A stretch of DNA of 64,000 nucleotides from Acetivibrio sp964564015 (GTDB lineage Bacteria; Bacillota; Clostridia; Acetivibrionales; Acetivibrionaceae). The notes under the pieces are model-generated. The model saw nothing but the letters and a program-made list of their open reading frames with translations. It was not told where the DNA came from and did no database searches. Positions 55,801-63,723 of this stretch are shown here, piece by piece; the first letter of the stretch is position 1, and each line of letters starts with the position of its first letter. Location of the stretch: assembly GCA_964564015.1 (NCBI GenBank), contig CAZLZR010000023.1:1-64000 (forward strand), written 5' to 3'. Both the position numbers and the translations under genes were made by a program.

Positions 55801-57238
55801 CTTTGGTTTGGAAGAAAGCCTTTACATGGGAATGGAATACAGCCAATTCGAATTTGATAGTATAAACGGAGAACAGACTAAAATAAACGGTGTTTTAAGT
55901 GAGCTTACTGAGAATAAAAACAGTATACAATTTAAAATTGCAGAAAGAAATTCCGATTTACGTCACATGAAGAAAAGTATTTCGGACAAGTGTGGCTATG
56001 ATGAGCCTAAGCAAAGGGAAAACGTTAGGGATTTGGAATTTGAAGCTGAGAAAAATAGCTTGAGAATTAAGCAGAAGGATTTTGAAAAACAGTTATCACG
56101 CATGAAAGCTCAGGAAAACAATTTACAGAGGGTAAGGTTTGTCCTTGAAGAGTACTCTATATATGCACCGCTTGCTGTTAATATACAGGCTATAGAAAGT
56201 GATATAAACGAACATGTATTGAAGCTTGTAAAAGAGCATAAGGAATTGGTAGAGCTATCGAACTTAAAGAGGAATTCGCTGACTGATATATACTCTGAAG
56301 TTGAAAGTGAATTTATTGTTAAGGCTGAGATGTTTAGAAGCCTTTTTAGCTCCATTCTCGATGGTGATAAAAAATATCAGCCTGTGCACGCAATGAATGC
56401 ACTTGACAGGGTATACCTGCAAATTGACAGAAAACTTGAACAGCACTCAGTAGATATTAAAAAGATTGACAATATGGAAATCTGCATAATTGATAATACG
56501 GTAAGTTATCTTATGAATGTTTACGATGAAATGAACAGTATAGACAGGAACTCAACAATTGATGTAGATGGTAAAAGGTGTAAAATGCTTATAATTGACT
56601 TGCCTCTAAAGGAAAATCTGGAAAGCATTTCACTTAAGGAGTACTTGAAAAACACCATAAGAAACTGCGTGAGCATATATAAGCAGGGGAAATCTCTTGA
56701 TAATATTCTGTCGAATGAAATTAGTACGTTTGACCTTTTTGACAGGCTGGTTTCAATAAACAAAATCGGAATAACCTTAATTAAAATTGAACCTAACAGA
56801 TTGAAAAAGAAAAGTTGGAAAGAGGTTATAGAAGAGAACTCAGGAGGCGAGTTGTTTGTAAGTGCCTTTGTAGTATTCATATCCCTGCTCACTTACATGA
56901 GAGGAGAAAATCTGCTCAGTTCAAATATGGAAAGCAAGGTGCTGATTATGGACAACCCTTTTGGCCCTATTACATCAGAGCATCTTTTAAAGCCTCTTTT
57001 TGAGATTTCAAAAAAATATAATACACAGATGATTTGCCTTTCTGACTTGAAAGAGCATACAATTTTTGATAGATTCAATCTGATTTATTCTGTAAACATA
57101 GAGAAGGAAATAGGAAGGGAAGAAGAGTATATAGAACTTAAGACGATTAAGAAGGATATTGAAATTCAAGAGGATGAAATCCTTTCGGTATCCATGTTTA
57201 AAATAGAAGATAAATCAAGGTTTGAATTAGTTAATTAG
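52859..57238 (+). CDS. SMC/MukB/JetC-like coiled-coil ATPase
   Basis: 1459 residues with SMC layout. Walker A NLQNGGGKT (about 36-44); long coiled coils (~250-640 and ~770-1220); a hinge-like globular centre (~650-770, NPFLPYSLIVSQKDMECIRE); and a C-terminal ATPase half with signature NSGGELFVSAFVV (~1325) and Walker B VLIMDNPFG (~1360). In Walker B the Asp is followed by Asn, where SMC proteins usually have the catalytic Glu. ATG 52859 has AAGGAG in front and the family start MAKIGKIRFVNF; an earlier in-frame ATG lies inside the hairpin repeat. It should form a DNA-entrapping or loop-extruding complex with the two preceding gene products. Confidence 0.78.
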   Translation: MAKIGKIRFVNFTYNDNRHIYDQTFDFYNGEDTLLNLQNGGGKTVLVQMMMQPIIPKQKLKDRNFKGYFKNAKGPVYVMIEWILDDSSKRVMTGIGIKRVLSKNIEDESESIKVVTFITEYEGESSFDIKNIELLEEDKGIVKLIDFDRVLKNLSAAEKEGKAVWLFRWDLADDKKEYARRLKTYKINQLEWKNLMVKINESEAGLNSFFNDCKTTGSLIKKWFIPTIEEQLNKNGNFVENIKELIKNHTEQLVKNEDMIREREIFEDFKRKSKVLYESLDEYKDVLSHSEENKKELGNCFLFVNDKIKSIDREKEEIVRNITALENNIKELEYERLSVEYYQVSDVLEQLRQSLLETENKVDELKSENSKLEYRKNLLSCSKLKEEVKNLNSKIAKYETELHKESLQQEDIKSIINDLEYSLKEKYKEKIFDLEKTIDSEKRYLADENNNLSKSLDHYEKINGDISKINDQIISIRGRIAVFEESEKALKMAYPDFLPVKNTSTHELDGEIMDSIKALLNEEEEEIEKSKLYLNSRQVENQSKLDKLERQLKALLDKYPALVIEKNKLETKYHKFEDEKNAILKIIKSYQLSEDFLYNKEKLLIPLNSDKEKFSKLINDKNLENSILGKQYKIYESGKAFELSEDLKQMLEDNNILVEFGYEWLKSLQENKNSKLKLVRSNPFLPYSLIVSQKDMECIREMEFKGAISPIVPIIEREKLESAIEIKSRNSVHSFGNIDFLIAFDDRILNKNYLKEICEDITDKIFKNNEIIKTAQEALKNVELQIFTVEEFDYAFDGINNMSEELSQVSKDMEENIFKKREIEAEIVLIKNNDKDETASKSGLLDRENRFLRKREEIYGFFARCEGYAVDFKEKKQKEEALKLKRTEMEALDKKIVDTRESINVHNLKITNISTALERLRNNYQKYKDVLQGKYIDEEIEQLESKLTSYTSQIGIRIQAIRDILEDYKKDRNEKEKRIDFFGLEESLYMGMEYSQFEFDSINGEQTKINGVLSELTENKNSIQFKIAERNSDLRHMKKSISDKCGYDEPKQRENVRDLEFEAEKNSLRIKQKDFEKQLSRMKAQENNLQRVRFVLEEYSIYAPLAVNIQAIESDINEHVLKLVKEHKELVELSNLKRNSLTDIYSEVESEFIVKAEMFRSLFSSILDGDKKYQPVHAMNALDRVYLQIDRKLEQHSVDIKKIDNMEICIIDNTVSYLMNVYDEMNSIDRNSTIDVDGKRCKMLIIDLPLKENLESISLKEYLKNTIRNCVSIYKQGKSLDNILSNEISTFDLFDRLVSINKIGITLIKIEPNRLKKKSWKEVIEENSGGELFVSAFVVFISLLTYMRGENLLSSNMESKVLIMDNPFGPITSEHLLKPLFEISKKYNTQMICLSDLKEHTIFDRFNLIYSVNIEKEIGREEEYIELKTIKKDIEIQEDEILSVSMFKIEDKSRFELVN

Positions 57239-57249
57239 GAAGTGATATT

Positions 57250-60159
57250 TTGACCTGGAAGGAAAGCGAAATTGAAACAAAAGATACATTGGTTGATTTT
57301 GCCGAAACAACGTTTTTAAGCGGCTTTGATGCTAATTATGGGAAAATTCCAGTAAAATTAGAGCTTGTACTGGAATTTTTTAAGGAAGACAATTCAATAA
57401 AAATTGGGGTATATGCTGGCTTTGATAAAATGTATAAGATCAGCGAAATTGGACGCTTCCTTAAATGCTTTGAAAATGGAACTTCATATTATTTGAGTAA
57501 AAACTTTATATTCGAACCGTTAAAAATGTGTTTTAGCAAAACTGACACAAAAGTTCTTGAGTTTTTTAATTATATAAAGAGGACAAGAGAGAATAAACCA
57601 CAAGGTTATGATTATAAGAGCTCGGAACTTAATGAAGCTGAAATTATTTTAGGTGAAGCCGAATGTGGTTATTTTCTTGATACAGTTTGGAATGACACAG
57701 GAAGCCTTTACTTTAACAAACAATCTGTCAAAGTGCAATTTGAAAATGAAGTGCACTTAAGGACAAGTGTTGAAAATAAAGATGGCTATAACCTTTTGGT
57801 TATGGATTATTCCGAGTATGGAGATTTTTATCCACTGACTTTGGATTTTAGATATATTGCCTTTTATGAAAAGGGCATTATTGTTAAACTAACTGATGAT
57901 AAAAGAAATGTAATAAGTAATCTCTTTAGCTTCAAAAATAGCGAAAATATTGTATTTTTCAGAGTTGGTGAGAAAGACAAAAAACAGTTTCATAAGAATT
58001 TTATTGAAAAATATAAAGAAGTACTCAATATTTCGATAGACAAAGATGTAGAAAGGGAAATCAACGCAGCAAGTCTTTTATCAAGAGCTTATTTTGATTT
58101 ATCGCCTAAGGGGATTGTTTCAAAGTTGGAGTTTAATTATGCTGACAAAGCAATAAATCCGCTCGATGATACCGGATCGGACAAGAGTTTTAGAGAATTT
58201 GACAGGGAAAGTGAGATCCTTTCCTTGATTAAGTTATTGGGATTCCGTGAATACGGAAGGCTTTTTCTATTGGATGATACGGAAAAAATCATGTTTTTGC
58301 TGACAGACAAGCTGACAGAGTTGAAGAAAACTTCGGAAGTTTATTATTCAGAGGACTTCAAAAAATTGCATGTAAAAAATCTTGGCAGTATGGGGCTTTC
58401 TTTGTCCTTGGATGAATCGTTAATATATATGAATATCAACCTTGAAAATATAAGTGATGAGGAACTGGCGGAGCTTTTAGAGGCAATAAACAATAAGAAA
58501 AAGTATTACAAGTTAAAAAATGGTTCGATCGTAAACTTAAGCAGTGTGGAAAGTGAGAAATTCATTGATTTTCTAAGTAATATGAATATAGATACAAAAA
58601 GCATTAAAAATGGACTTTTTGAAATACCCTTAAATAAATGTTTGTACATAGAAAACTATCTTAAAGAAAAGGGTTTTGACAATGTAGAGATAGACAAGCG
58701 TCTTAGTGATTTAATGGATAAAGTATCAAAGCCTATGGAGACTGAGCTAATATTTGAAGAACAATTAAATGGTGTACTTAGGAGTTACCAAAAAGATGGG
58801 GTGAAATGGCTTAAAAGCATGGCAAAGTATTCTTTTGGTGGAATATTGGCCGACGATATGGGACTTGGAAAAACCCTTCAGGTATTGGCATTTATACTTT
58901 CCCAAAATGACAGGAAGCTGCTATGTCTTGTAGTAGCACCCTCTTCAATTATTTATAATTGGAAAATAGAGGCTGAGAAGTTCGCACCCCAGCTAAAAGT
59001 GCTTGTAATTACGGGAGTAAAGGAAAGAAGAACCAGTCTTATTGCGGCTTCGAATGCTTATGATATGATTGTAACTTCCTATGGAGCCTTAAGAAACGAT
59101 ATTGAAGCTTATAAAAAGATGAGGTTTTCCTATGTTTTTGTAGATGAAGCACAGAACATAAAAAATCCCTTGACTTTAAATGCAAATAGTGTTAAGAGTC
59201 TAAGAGCTGGATGTTGTTTTGCTATAACCGGAACTCCTATAGAAAATAATTTGACTGAACTCTGGTCAATTTTTGATTTTGTGATGCCAGGCTTTCTAAA
59301 GGATAAAAACAGCTTTGCTGCTGATTTTGGAGAGCCTGTTGTAAAAGGCCAAAATAAAGATAAAGCCGATCAGTTATCAAGACTTATAAAACCATTTATT
59401 TTAAGACGCTTAAAAAGAGAGGTTTTAAGAGAACTGCCTGAAAAAATTGAGACAAATTATTTTACAGAAATGAAGGAAGAACAAAAGAAAATATATGCAG
59501 TATATTACAAAAGTTTTAGAGAAGAACTAATTCCTAAAATTGAAGAATTCGGACTTGAGAAAAACCATATCGAAATTCTTGCAGCTTTGACCCGCTTAAG
59601 ACAGATTTGTGCACACCCTGCAACCTTCTTGGACGACTATGATGGAGGCAGTGGAAAGTTGGAACTGGCAATGGATTTAATAATACAGTCAATAGATTCA
59701 GGCCATAGCATATTAGTATTTTCACAATTTACAAAGATGCTTAAAATAATACGAAATGAACTGGAGAATAACAACATAAATTATTACTATTTGGATGGCA
59801 CAATGAAACCAGAAGAGAGAATGATGGAAATTGATAATTTCAACAGTGACCGTGAGTCCGTATTTTTAATATCCTTAAAGGCTGGAGGAACAGGACTGAA
59901 TTTAACAAAAGCTGATATAATAATTCACTTTGATCCATGGTGGAATCCGGCAGTAGAAGATCAAGCAAGTGACAGAGCACATAGAATGGGGCAGAAAAAT
60001 GTTGTTCAGGTGTATAAACTTCTGACAAAGGGAACAATCGAAGAGAAAATTGCAAAACTTCAGGATAGGAAAAGGGATTTGATAGAAAGCATAATAAAAC
60101 CAGGTGAAAATGATATTGATAAGCTTTGGGAAGATGATTTGAGAGAATTATTTACGTGA
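57250..60159 (+). CDS. SNF2-family DNA translocase
   Basis: 969 residues. The C-terminal ~450 form a complete SNF2 motor: motif I DDMGLGKT (~536), DEAQNIKNP (motif II, ~632), SAT-equivalent TGTPIENN, and motif VI DQASDRAHRMGQ. The first ~500 residues resemble bacterial SNF2-associated regions, but I see no CxC-type SWIM zinc motif at the N terminus. TTG 57250 follows AGGAAGTG; the gap to the SMC-like gene is 11 bases, so it belongs to the operon. In a Wadjet-like locus the fourth gene would be the JetD nuclease; here a motor stands in its place and no nuclease motif is visible. Confidence 0.88.
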   Translation: MTWKESEIETKDTLVDFAETTFLSGFDANYGKIPVKLELVLEFFKEDNSIKIGVYAGFDKMYKISEIGRFLKCFENGTSYYLSKNFIFEPLKMCFSKTDTKVLEFFNYIKRTRENKPQGYDYKSSELNEAEIILGEAECGYFLDTVWNDTGSLYFNKQSVKVQFENEVHLRTSVENKDGYNLLVMDYSEYGDFYPLTLDFRYIAFYEKGIIVKLTDDKRNVISNLFSFKNSENIVFFRVGEKDKKQFHKNFIEKYKEVLNISIDKDVEREINAASLLSRAYFDLSPKGIVSKLEFNYADKAINPLDDTGSDKSFREFDRESEILSLIKLLGFREYGRLFLLDDTEKIMFLLTDKLTELKKTSEVYYSEDFKKLHVKNLGSMGLSLSLDESLIYMNINLENISDEELAELLEAINNKKKYYKLKNGSIVNLSSVESEKFIDFLSNMNIDTKSIKNGLFEIPLNKCLYIENYLKEKGFDNVEIDKRLSDLMDKVSKPMETELIFEEQLNGVLRSYQKDGVKWLKSMAKYSFGGILADDMGLGKTLQVLAFILSQNDRKLLCLVVAPSSIIYNWKIEAEKFAPQLKVLVITGVKERRTSLIAASNAYDMIVTSYGALRNDIEAYKKMRFSYVFVDEAQNIKNPLTLNANSVKSLRAGCCFAITGTPIENNLTELWSIFDFVMPGFLKDKNSFAADFGEPVVKGQNKDKADQLSRLIKPFILRRLKREVLRELPEKIETNYFTEMKEEQKKIYAVYYKSFREELIPKIEEFGLEKNHIEILAALTRLRQICAHPATFLDDYDGGSGKLELAMDLIIQSIDSGHSILVFSQFTKMLKIIRNELENNNINYYYLDGTMKPEERMMEIDNFNSDRESVFLISLKAGGTGLNLTKADIIIHFDPWWNPAVEDQASDRAHRMGQKNVVQVYKLLTKGTIEEKIAKLQDRKRDLIESIIKPGENDIDKLWEDDLRELFT

Positions 60160-60207
60160 TTAGATTAACAGCTCAAAAGGTTTTTAGTAGAATGAGGAGG
60201 ACAAAAT

Positions 60208-60678
60208 ATGAAACCTGTAAAACTAAAAGATATTATTGATCAAATGGATACAATGTCAGACGAGTACAAGGTGTTTTTGAATAAAGAAACCGGAACTATA
60301 GTTTCTCTAAGTGATGAGGTGCTGGGTATTGCTGAAGATTCAGAGGAAGATGAGGATTTTTCAGATTATCCACAATGGCAGCAGGATGAATTAAAAGAAG
60401 CTCTTGATGTAATTGTGAACTGGGAAAATTATGTTGAGCTTCCGAGTAAATTTGACATTGATGAATATAGTATTATGGAGGAGTTTTGTGATTATGTTTC
60501 AGATTCACGAAAGAGTGATGCTTTAAGAAATGCTATACATGGGCGTGGAGCTTTCAGAAAATTTAAAGATACTATCCAAAGGTTAAATATTGAGGATAGT
60601 TGGTATAAATTTAAAGAAGAGGCTTTTAGGAAAATTGCTGTAGAGTGGTGTGAAGATAACCATATAGAGTATGTTTAA
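60208..60678 (+). CDS. UPF0158-family protein
   Basis: 156 residues, strongly acidic near 40-55 (DSEEDEDFSDYPQWQQDEL) with the UPF0158 features YKVFLNKETGTIV, YVELPSKFDIDEYSIMEEF and AIHGRGAFRKFKD. Role unknown. GAGGAGGA lies 8 bases before the ATG. It begins 48 bases after the SNF2 gene and could be the last gene of that operon. Confidence 0.8.
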   Translation: MKPVKLKDIIDQMDTMSDEYKVFLNKETGTIVSLSDEVLGIAEDSEEDEDFSDYPQWQQDELKEALDVIVNWENYVELPSKFDIDEYSIMEEFCDYVSDSRKSDALRNAIHGRGAFRKFKDTIQRLNIEDSWYKFKEEAFRKIAVEWCEDNHIEYV

Positions 60679-60771
60679 TCTTTATTGAAGTTATCAAGGT
60701 GTACGGTTGGCATATATTCAAATTTATTGTATACTGTTATTAGATAGTATAGTGTTATTGGAGGTGTTTTG

Positions 60772-60960
60772 ATGGAAGAGTTAAATGAATTGGATTCTAC
60801 CTGTGGAGTATCAGATGAAGAATTAACAAAAAGATTTAAGGAAGCAGTTCGCATAGATAATGAGATAAAAAAAATAAAAGGCTTACCGATTGCCAAATAC
60901 GATATGGAAAAGAAAGTCCCTTATCTTGAATATCCGGATGGGAGAAGAGAGTATGCATAA
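60772..60960 (+). CDS. Small partner (antitoxin candidate) of the zeta-type protein
   Basis: 62 residues, helical and charged (DEELTKRFKEAVRIDNEIKK) with a C-terminal segment VPYLEYPDGRREY. GGAGGTG precedes the ATG. Its stop codon overlaps the start of the zeta-type ATPase by 8 bases, the layout of toxin-antitoxin pairs. The sequence is not an epsilon antitoxin that I recognise. Confidence 0.6.
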   Translation: MEELNELDSTCGVSDEELTKRFKEAVRIDNEIKKIKGLPIAKYDMEKKVPYLEYPDGRREYA

Positions 60961-61513
60961 TAAGCCTGAAATTATTGTGTTTGCAGGACCTAATGGTAGC
61001 GGAAAAAGTACTATTGCAAAAATGGCAAAGATAATTGAACCATATGTGAATGCTGATGACATTAAGCGGGTTAACTTATGTTCTGATATTGATGCAGCCC
61101 AGATAGCAGAGAAAATGCGTATTAAGTTTGTTAATGAGCACAAGAGCTTTACTTTTGAAACAGTGTTATCTACGGATAGAAATTTGAAACTTCTTAAGAA
61201 ATCAAAACAAGAAGGTTTTTTTATCAGATGTATCTACGTTCTGACCGCAGATGCAAATATTAATGTATTACGTGTTAAAACAAGAAAAGAATCAGGTGGG
61301 CACGATGTGCCAATTGAAAAAATTTTTAGTCGTTATGCTAAAGCACTGTATTTAGTACCAGAATTGATAGAGATATGTGATGTTTGCCATATTTATGATA
61401 ATTCTAATGAGCCATTTAGAATATTTAAGAAAAGAAAGACAGAATACTTTTTCTGGGAAAATGAGTTTTGGGATAAAGAAAAAATTAAAGAACTGACAAA
61501 GATACCAATTTAG
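60953..61513 (+). CDS. Zeta-toxin-type P-loop kinase
   Basis: 186 residues with Walker A FAGPNGSGKST, then NADDIKR (the zeta-type substrate Asp) and FTFETVLST, and an Arg-rich RVKTRKESGGHDVPIEKI stretch with the lid arginines. In the family such kinases phosphorylate UDP-N-acetylglucosamine or related targets. ATG 60953 follows GGAGAAGAG and overlaps the upstream small gene. A toxin role is inferred from fold and layout; some members act as housekeeping kinases. Confidence 0.75.
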   Translation: MHNKPEIIVFAGPNGSGKSTIAKMAKIIEPYVNADDIKRVNLCSDIDAAQIAEKMRIKFVNEHKSFTFETVLSTDRNLKLLKKSKQEGFFIRCIYVLTADANINVLRVKTRKESGGHDVPIEKIFSRYAKALYLVPELIEICDVCHIYDNSNEPFRIFKKRKTEYFFWENEFWDKEKIKELTKIPI

Positions 61514-61557
61514 ATAAAAAATCAATATTAGTACTCAAATTGAAACAATTGAAGCGG

Positions 61558-61612
61558 ATGGTTTTAAGAAATTGTAGAAAATAATCTATGCTTTGTAGAT
61601 AAAAATTATGTT
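61558..61612 (+). pseudogene. Relic of AAA-ATPase-like / PD-(D/E)XK gene
   Basis: With one frameshift this reads a peptide like FKKIVENNLCFVDKN, the same N-terminal segment as the broken gene at 13355. Nothing else of that gene is present. It sits at the very edge of direct repeat 2. Confidence 0.5.
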
Positions 61613-61615
61613 ATT

Positions 61616-62153
61616 ACCATTAAACTGAGGTTATTTCATTTCTATGTAAAAGACCATAATTAAAGTATGCTGTCTTTCACACAAACCTAATTACAGTCTC
61701 AAATAAAAAATATTTATTGCTATTGCTACATTTATGCCTTATTAACAGGTTTGGTAATATAGAATTTCTTATCAGCCAATTTATCTTGAACAATCCTCAA
61801 GGCTTCGCCAAATCTCTGGAAATGGACAACTTCTCTTTCCCTCAAGAACCTCAAAGGATCAATTACATCAGGATCATCGCATAAATTTATCAGATTCTCG
61901 TAAGTAGCTCTAGCTTTTTGTTCTGCAGCCAGATCTTCATGCAGATCGGCAATAGGATCACCTTTTGATTGGATATATGCAGCTGTAAATGGCACACCGG
62001 ATGCACTTACAGGATAAACAGCATGATCATGATCGGAGTAATATGCTCCAAGACCTTCTTTCTCGAGTACCTTTGCAGGAACACCTTTTGTAAGTTGGTG
62101 AACTATGGAGCCTATGATTTCAAGGTGAGCCATTTCTTCAGTTCCTATGTCGT
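61616..62153. repeat. Direct repeat 2 (right flank of the condensin island)
   Basis: Second copy of the ~540-base repeat at 49705-50243, in the same orientation. The cotJC coding part is almost base-identical, while the sequence beyond its stop codon has diverged. Confidence 0.75.
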
Positions 62154-62245
62154 TGAGTATTGCTTTTGCTTCATTTGTTGGCATGCTGAATCTTTGACTT
62201 AGATACCTTAAAGATGCAGCTAATTCGCCATCTGGTGAACTGAAT
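61732..62245 (-). pseudogene. cotJC: N-terminally truncated cotJC (copy 2)
   Basis: Carries more of CotJC than copy 1: on the minus strand the frame continues upstream of the first ATG as PDGELAASLRYLSQRFSMPT to about 62240, then meets a stop in front of KFSS. The first ~35 residues of the normal protein are missing, so this too is a fragment. An internal ATG could start a 150-residue product, but it has no ribosome site. The protein sequence shared with copy 1 is identical. Confidence 0.75.
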
Positions 62246-62601
62246 TTATGGCATGTTTATCTTATTTGTTTGAATCAAAGAAATACAAGCTTTTGCAAAG
62301 GAGCTCAAAGCAGGTCTTGAATTGAAATATACTTTATACAATTTACTTATACTTACCGAATATGCTATAATAACACGAATAAAACTATTGAAAAAAATGT
62401 ATATGAAGACTTGTGTAGGGGGGACAAAATTTGCCGATAAAAATACATGGCAACCTGCTTTGTTCGAACTGGCTCAATTATTATGTATATCAAGAAACAT
62501 CGTTTGATCTGAATCAAATTAATTAGGAAAGTTTTTCGTTATTCAAAGCAGGAACATATTCCTTAATGGTTGCTTAGAAAATACTAATGAGGTGATAGTC
62601 T
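62246..62601. other. Intergenic, nothing recognised
   Basis: About 355 AT-rich bases between the cotJC fragment and the ThiF-like gene. A short open frame (62322-62507) has no ribosome site or family resemblance. GAGGTGA at 62589-62595 belongs to the next gene. Confidence 0.4.
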
Positions 62602-63432
62602 TTGGAAGGTTCTATAAAGGATGGTTTGGGCTTGGATCAAAAGGATACTTTAAGGTACTCAAAACAAATTATACTTGACGGTATTGGTTATGAAGGTCAG
62701 GAAAAGTTGAAAAAATCCAAAATATTAGTTGTTGGTGCTGGGGGACTGGGTTCGCCGGTGCTTTATTATCTTGCTGCTGTAGGTGTTGGTACAATCGGTA
62801 TCGCAGATTTTGATACAGTTACCCTATCTAATTTAAACAGACAAATATTGTACTCTTCTGAGGATTTAGGCAAAAGAAAGGTAGATTTGGCATTTGAAAA
62901 AATTCTGAAACTTAATCCTGATATATCAGTAATAAAACATTATACCAGAATTGATATAGATAATGTTGAGGATATTATCGCAGGTTATGATGTAGTAATC
63001 GATGCTACAGACAATTTTTCAATCAGGTATTTGCTCAGCGATTGCTGTTACTTTTTGGGCAAGCCTATTATTGAAGGTGCTGCCACAGGATATGATGGAA
63101 TACTTATGACTATTATTCCGGGGAAAACGCCTTGCTACAGGTGTTTATATCCTGTACCTCCAGAGGATGGTGTCCTACCTACATGCAGTGATACAGGAAT
63201 TTTGGGGATGGTAACAGGAATTGTGGGGTCTGTACAGGCACTTGAAGCTGTTAAAGTTGTTTTAGGGCTTGGAGAGACTGTTTCAGGAAGAATTCTAACT
63301 TTTGATGCACTTACAACCAACTTCAGAGAGGTAAAATGGAGTAGAAGAGAGCAATGCCCATTATGCGGTAAAAATCCTACAATAACTGAACTGGTGCAAT
63401 ATGAGATTAAATGCAAAATAAAAGGGATATAG
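62602..63432 (+). CDS. ThiF/MoeB/HesA-family adenylyltransferase
   Basis: 276 residues of an E1-like enzyme that adenylates the C-terminal glycine of ThiS- or MoaD-type sulfur carriers. Visible are the nucleotide motif VGAGGLGSPVLYYLAAVGVG, DFDTVTLSNLNRQILY, and the zinc-binding Cys pairs CYRCLYP and CPLCGKN. TTG 62602 follows GAGGTGA by 6 bases. No ThiS/MoaD gene is beside it, so whether it serves thiamine, molybdopterin or another pathway is open. Confidence 0.85.
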   Translation: MEGSIKDGLGLDQKDTLRYSKQIILDGIGYEGQEKLKKSKILVVGAGGLGSPVLYYLAAVGVGTIGIADFDTVTLSNLNRQILYSSEDLGKRKVDLAFEKILKLNPDISVIKHYTRIDIDNVEDIIAGYDVVIDATDNFSIRYLLSDCCYFLGKPIIEGAATGYDGILMTIIPGKTPCYRCLYPVPPEDGVLPTCSDTGILGMVTGIVGSVQALEAVKVVLGLGETVSGRILTFDALTTNFREVKWSRREQCPLCGKNPTITELVQYEIKCKIKGI

Positions 63433-63522
63433 TAAACACCTACTTTTTTGTGTTAAACACGACAAAACATATATGAAAAATTATGCGTTTGAGGAGCAAT
63501 AGTATCATAAATCTTATGCTTA

Positions 63523-63723
63523 TTGCGGAGGAATGGATTTAAATTTTCTTTAGCTGACAGGATTGTGGTCATGACACCTTCTCCGGGAAAGGTAAAAAGT
63601 GTTATTGAGGTACCACTGGAAAGAAAGAGGAATCGAACCGGAGTTGAGTTTTTGAAAATCCGGGATAGGGTGTTCGAGGAGTTTGAACTTAAGATAAATA
63701 AAAATATAGAGTACTATTTGTGA
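63523..63723 (+). pseudogene. C-terminal fragment of an ABC transporter ATPase
   Basis: The readable peptide FSLADRIVVMTPSPGKVK, followed by an EVPLERKRNRT stretch and FLKIRDRVFEEF, matches the end of SsuB/TauB-type ABC ATPases (nitrate/sulfonate/taurine or thiamine-precursor uptake). Walker A, signature and Walker B are all missing. It is a remnant. The adjacency to a ThiF-like gene may be leftover from a thiamine-related cluster. Confidence 0.55.

Noticed and set aside
57250..60159. Hidden JetD-like nuclease domain in the SNF2 protein
   Set aside because: The N-terminal 500 residues show no Toprim-type E...DxD or PD-(D/E)XK pattern that I could see.
62322..62507. 61-codon open frame
   Set aside because: No ribosome site, no known motif, and base composition like the surrounding intergenic DNA.
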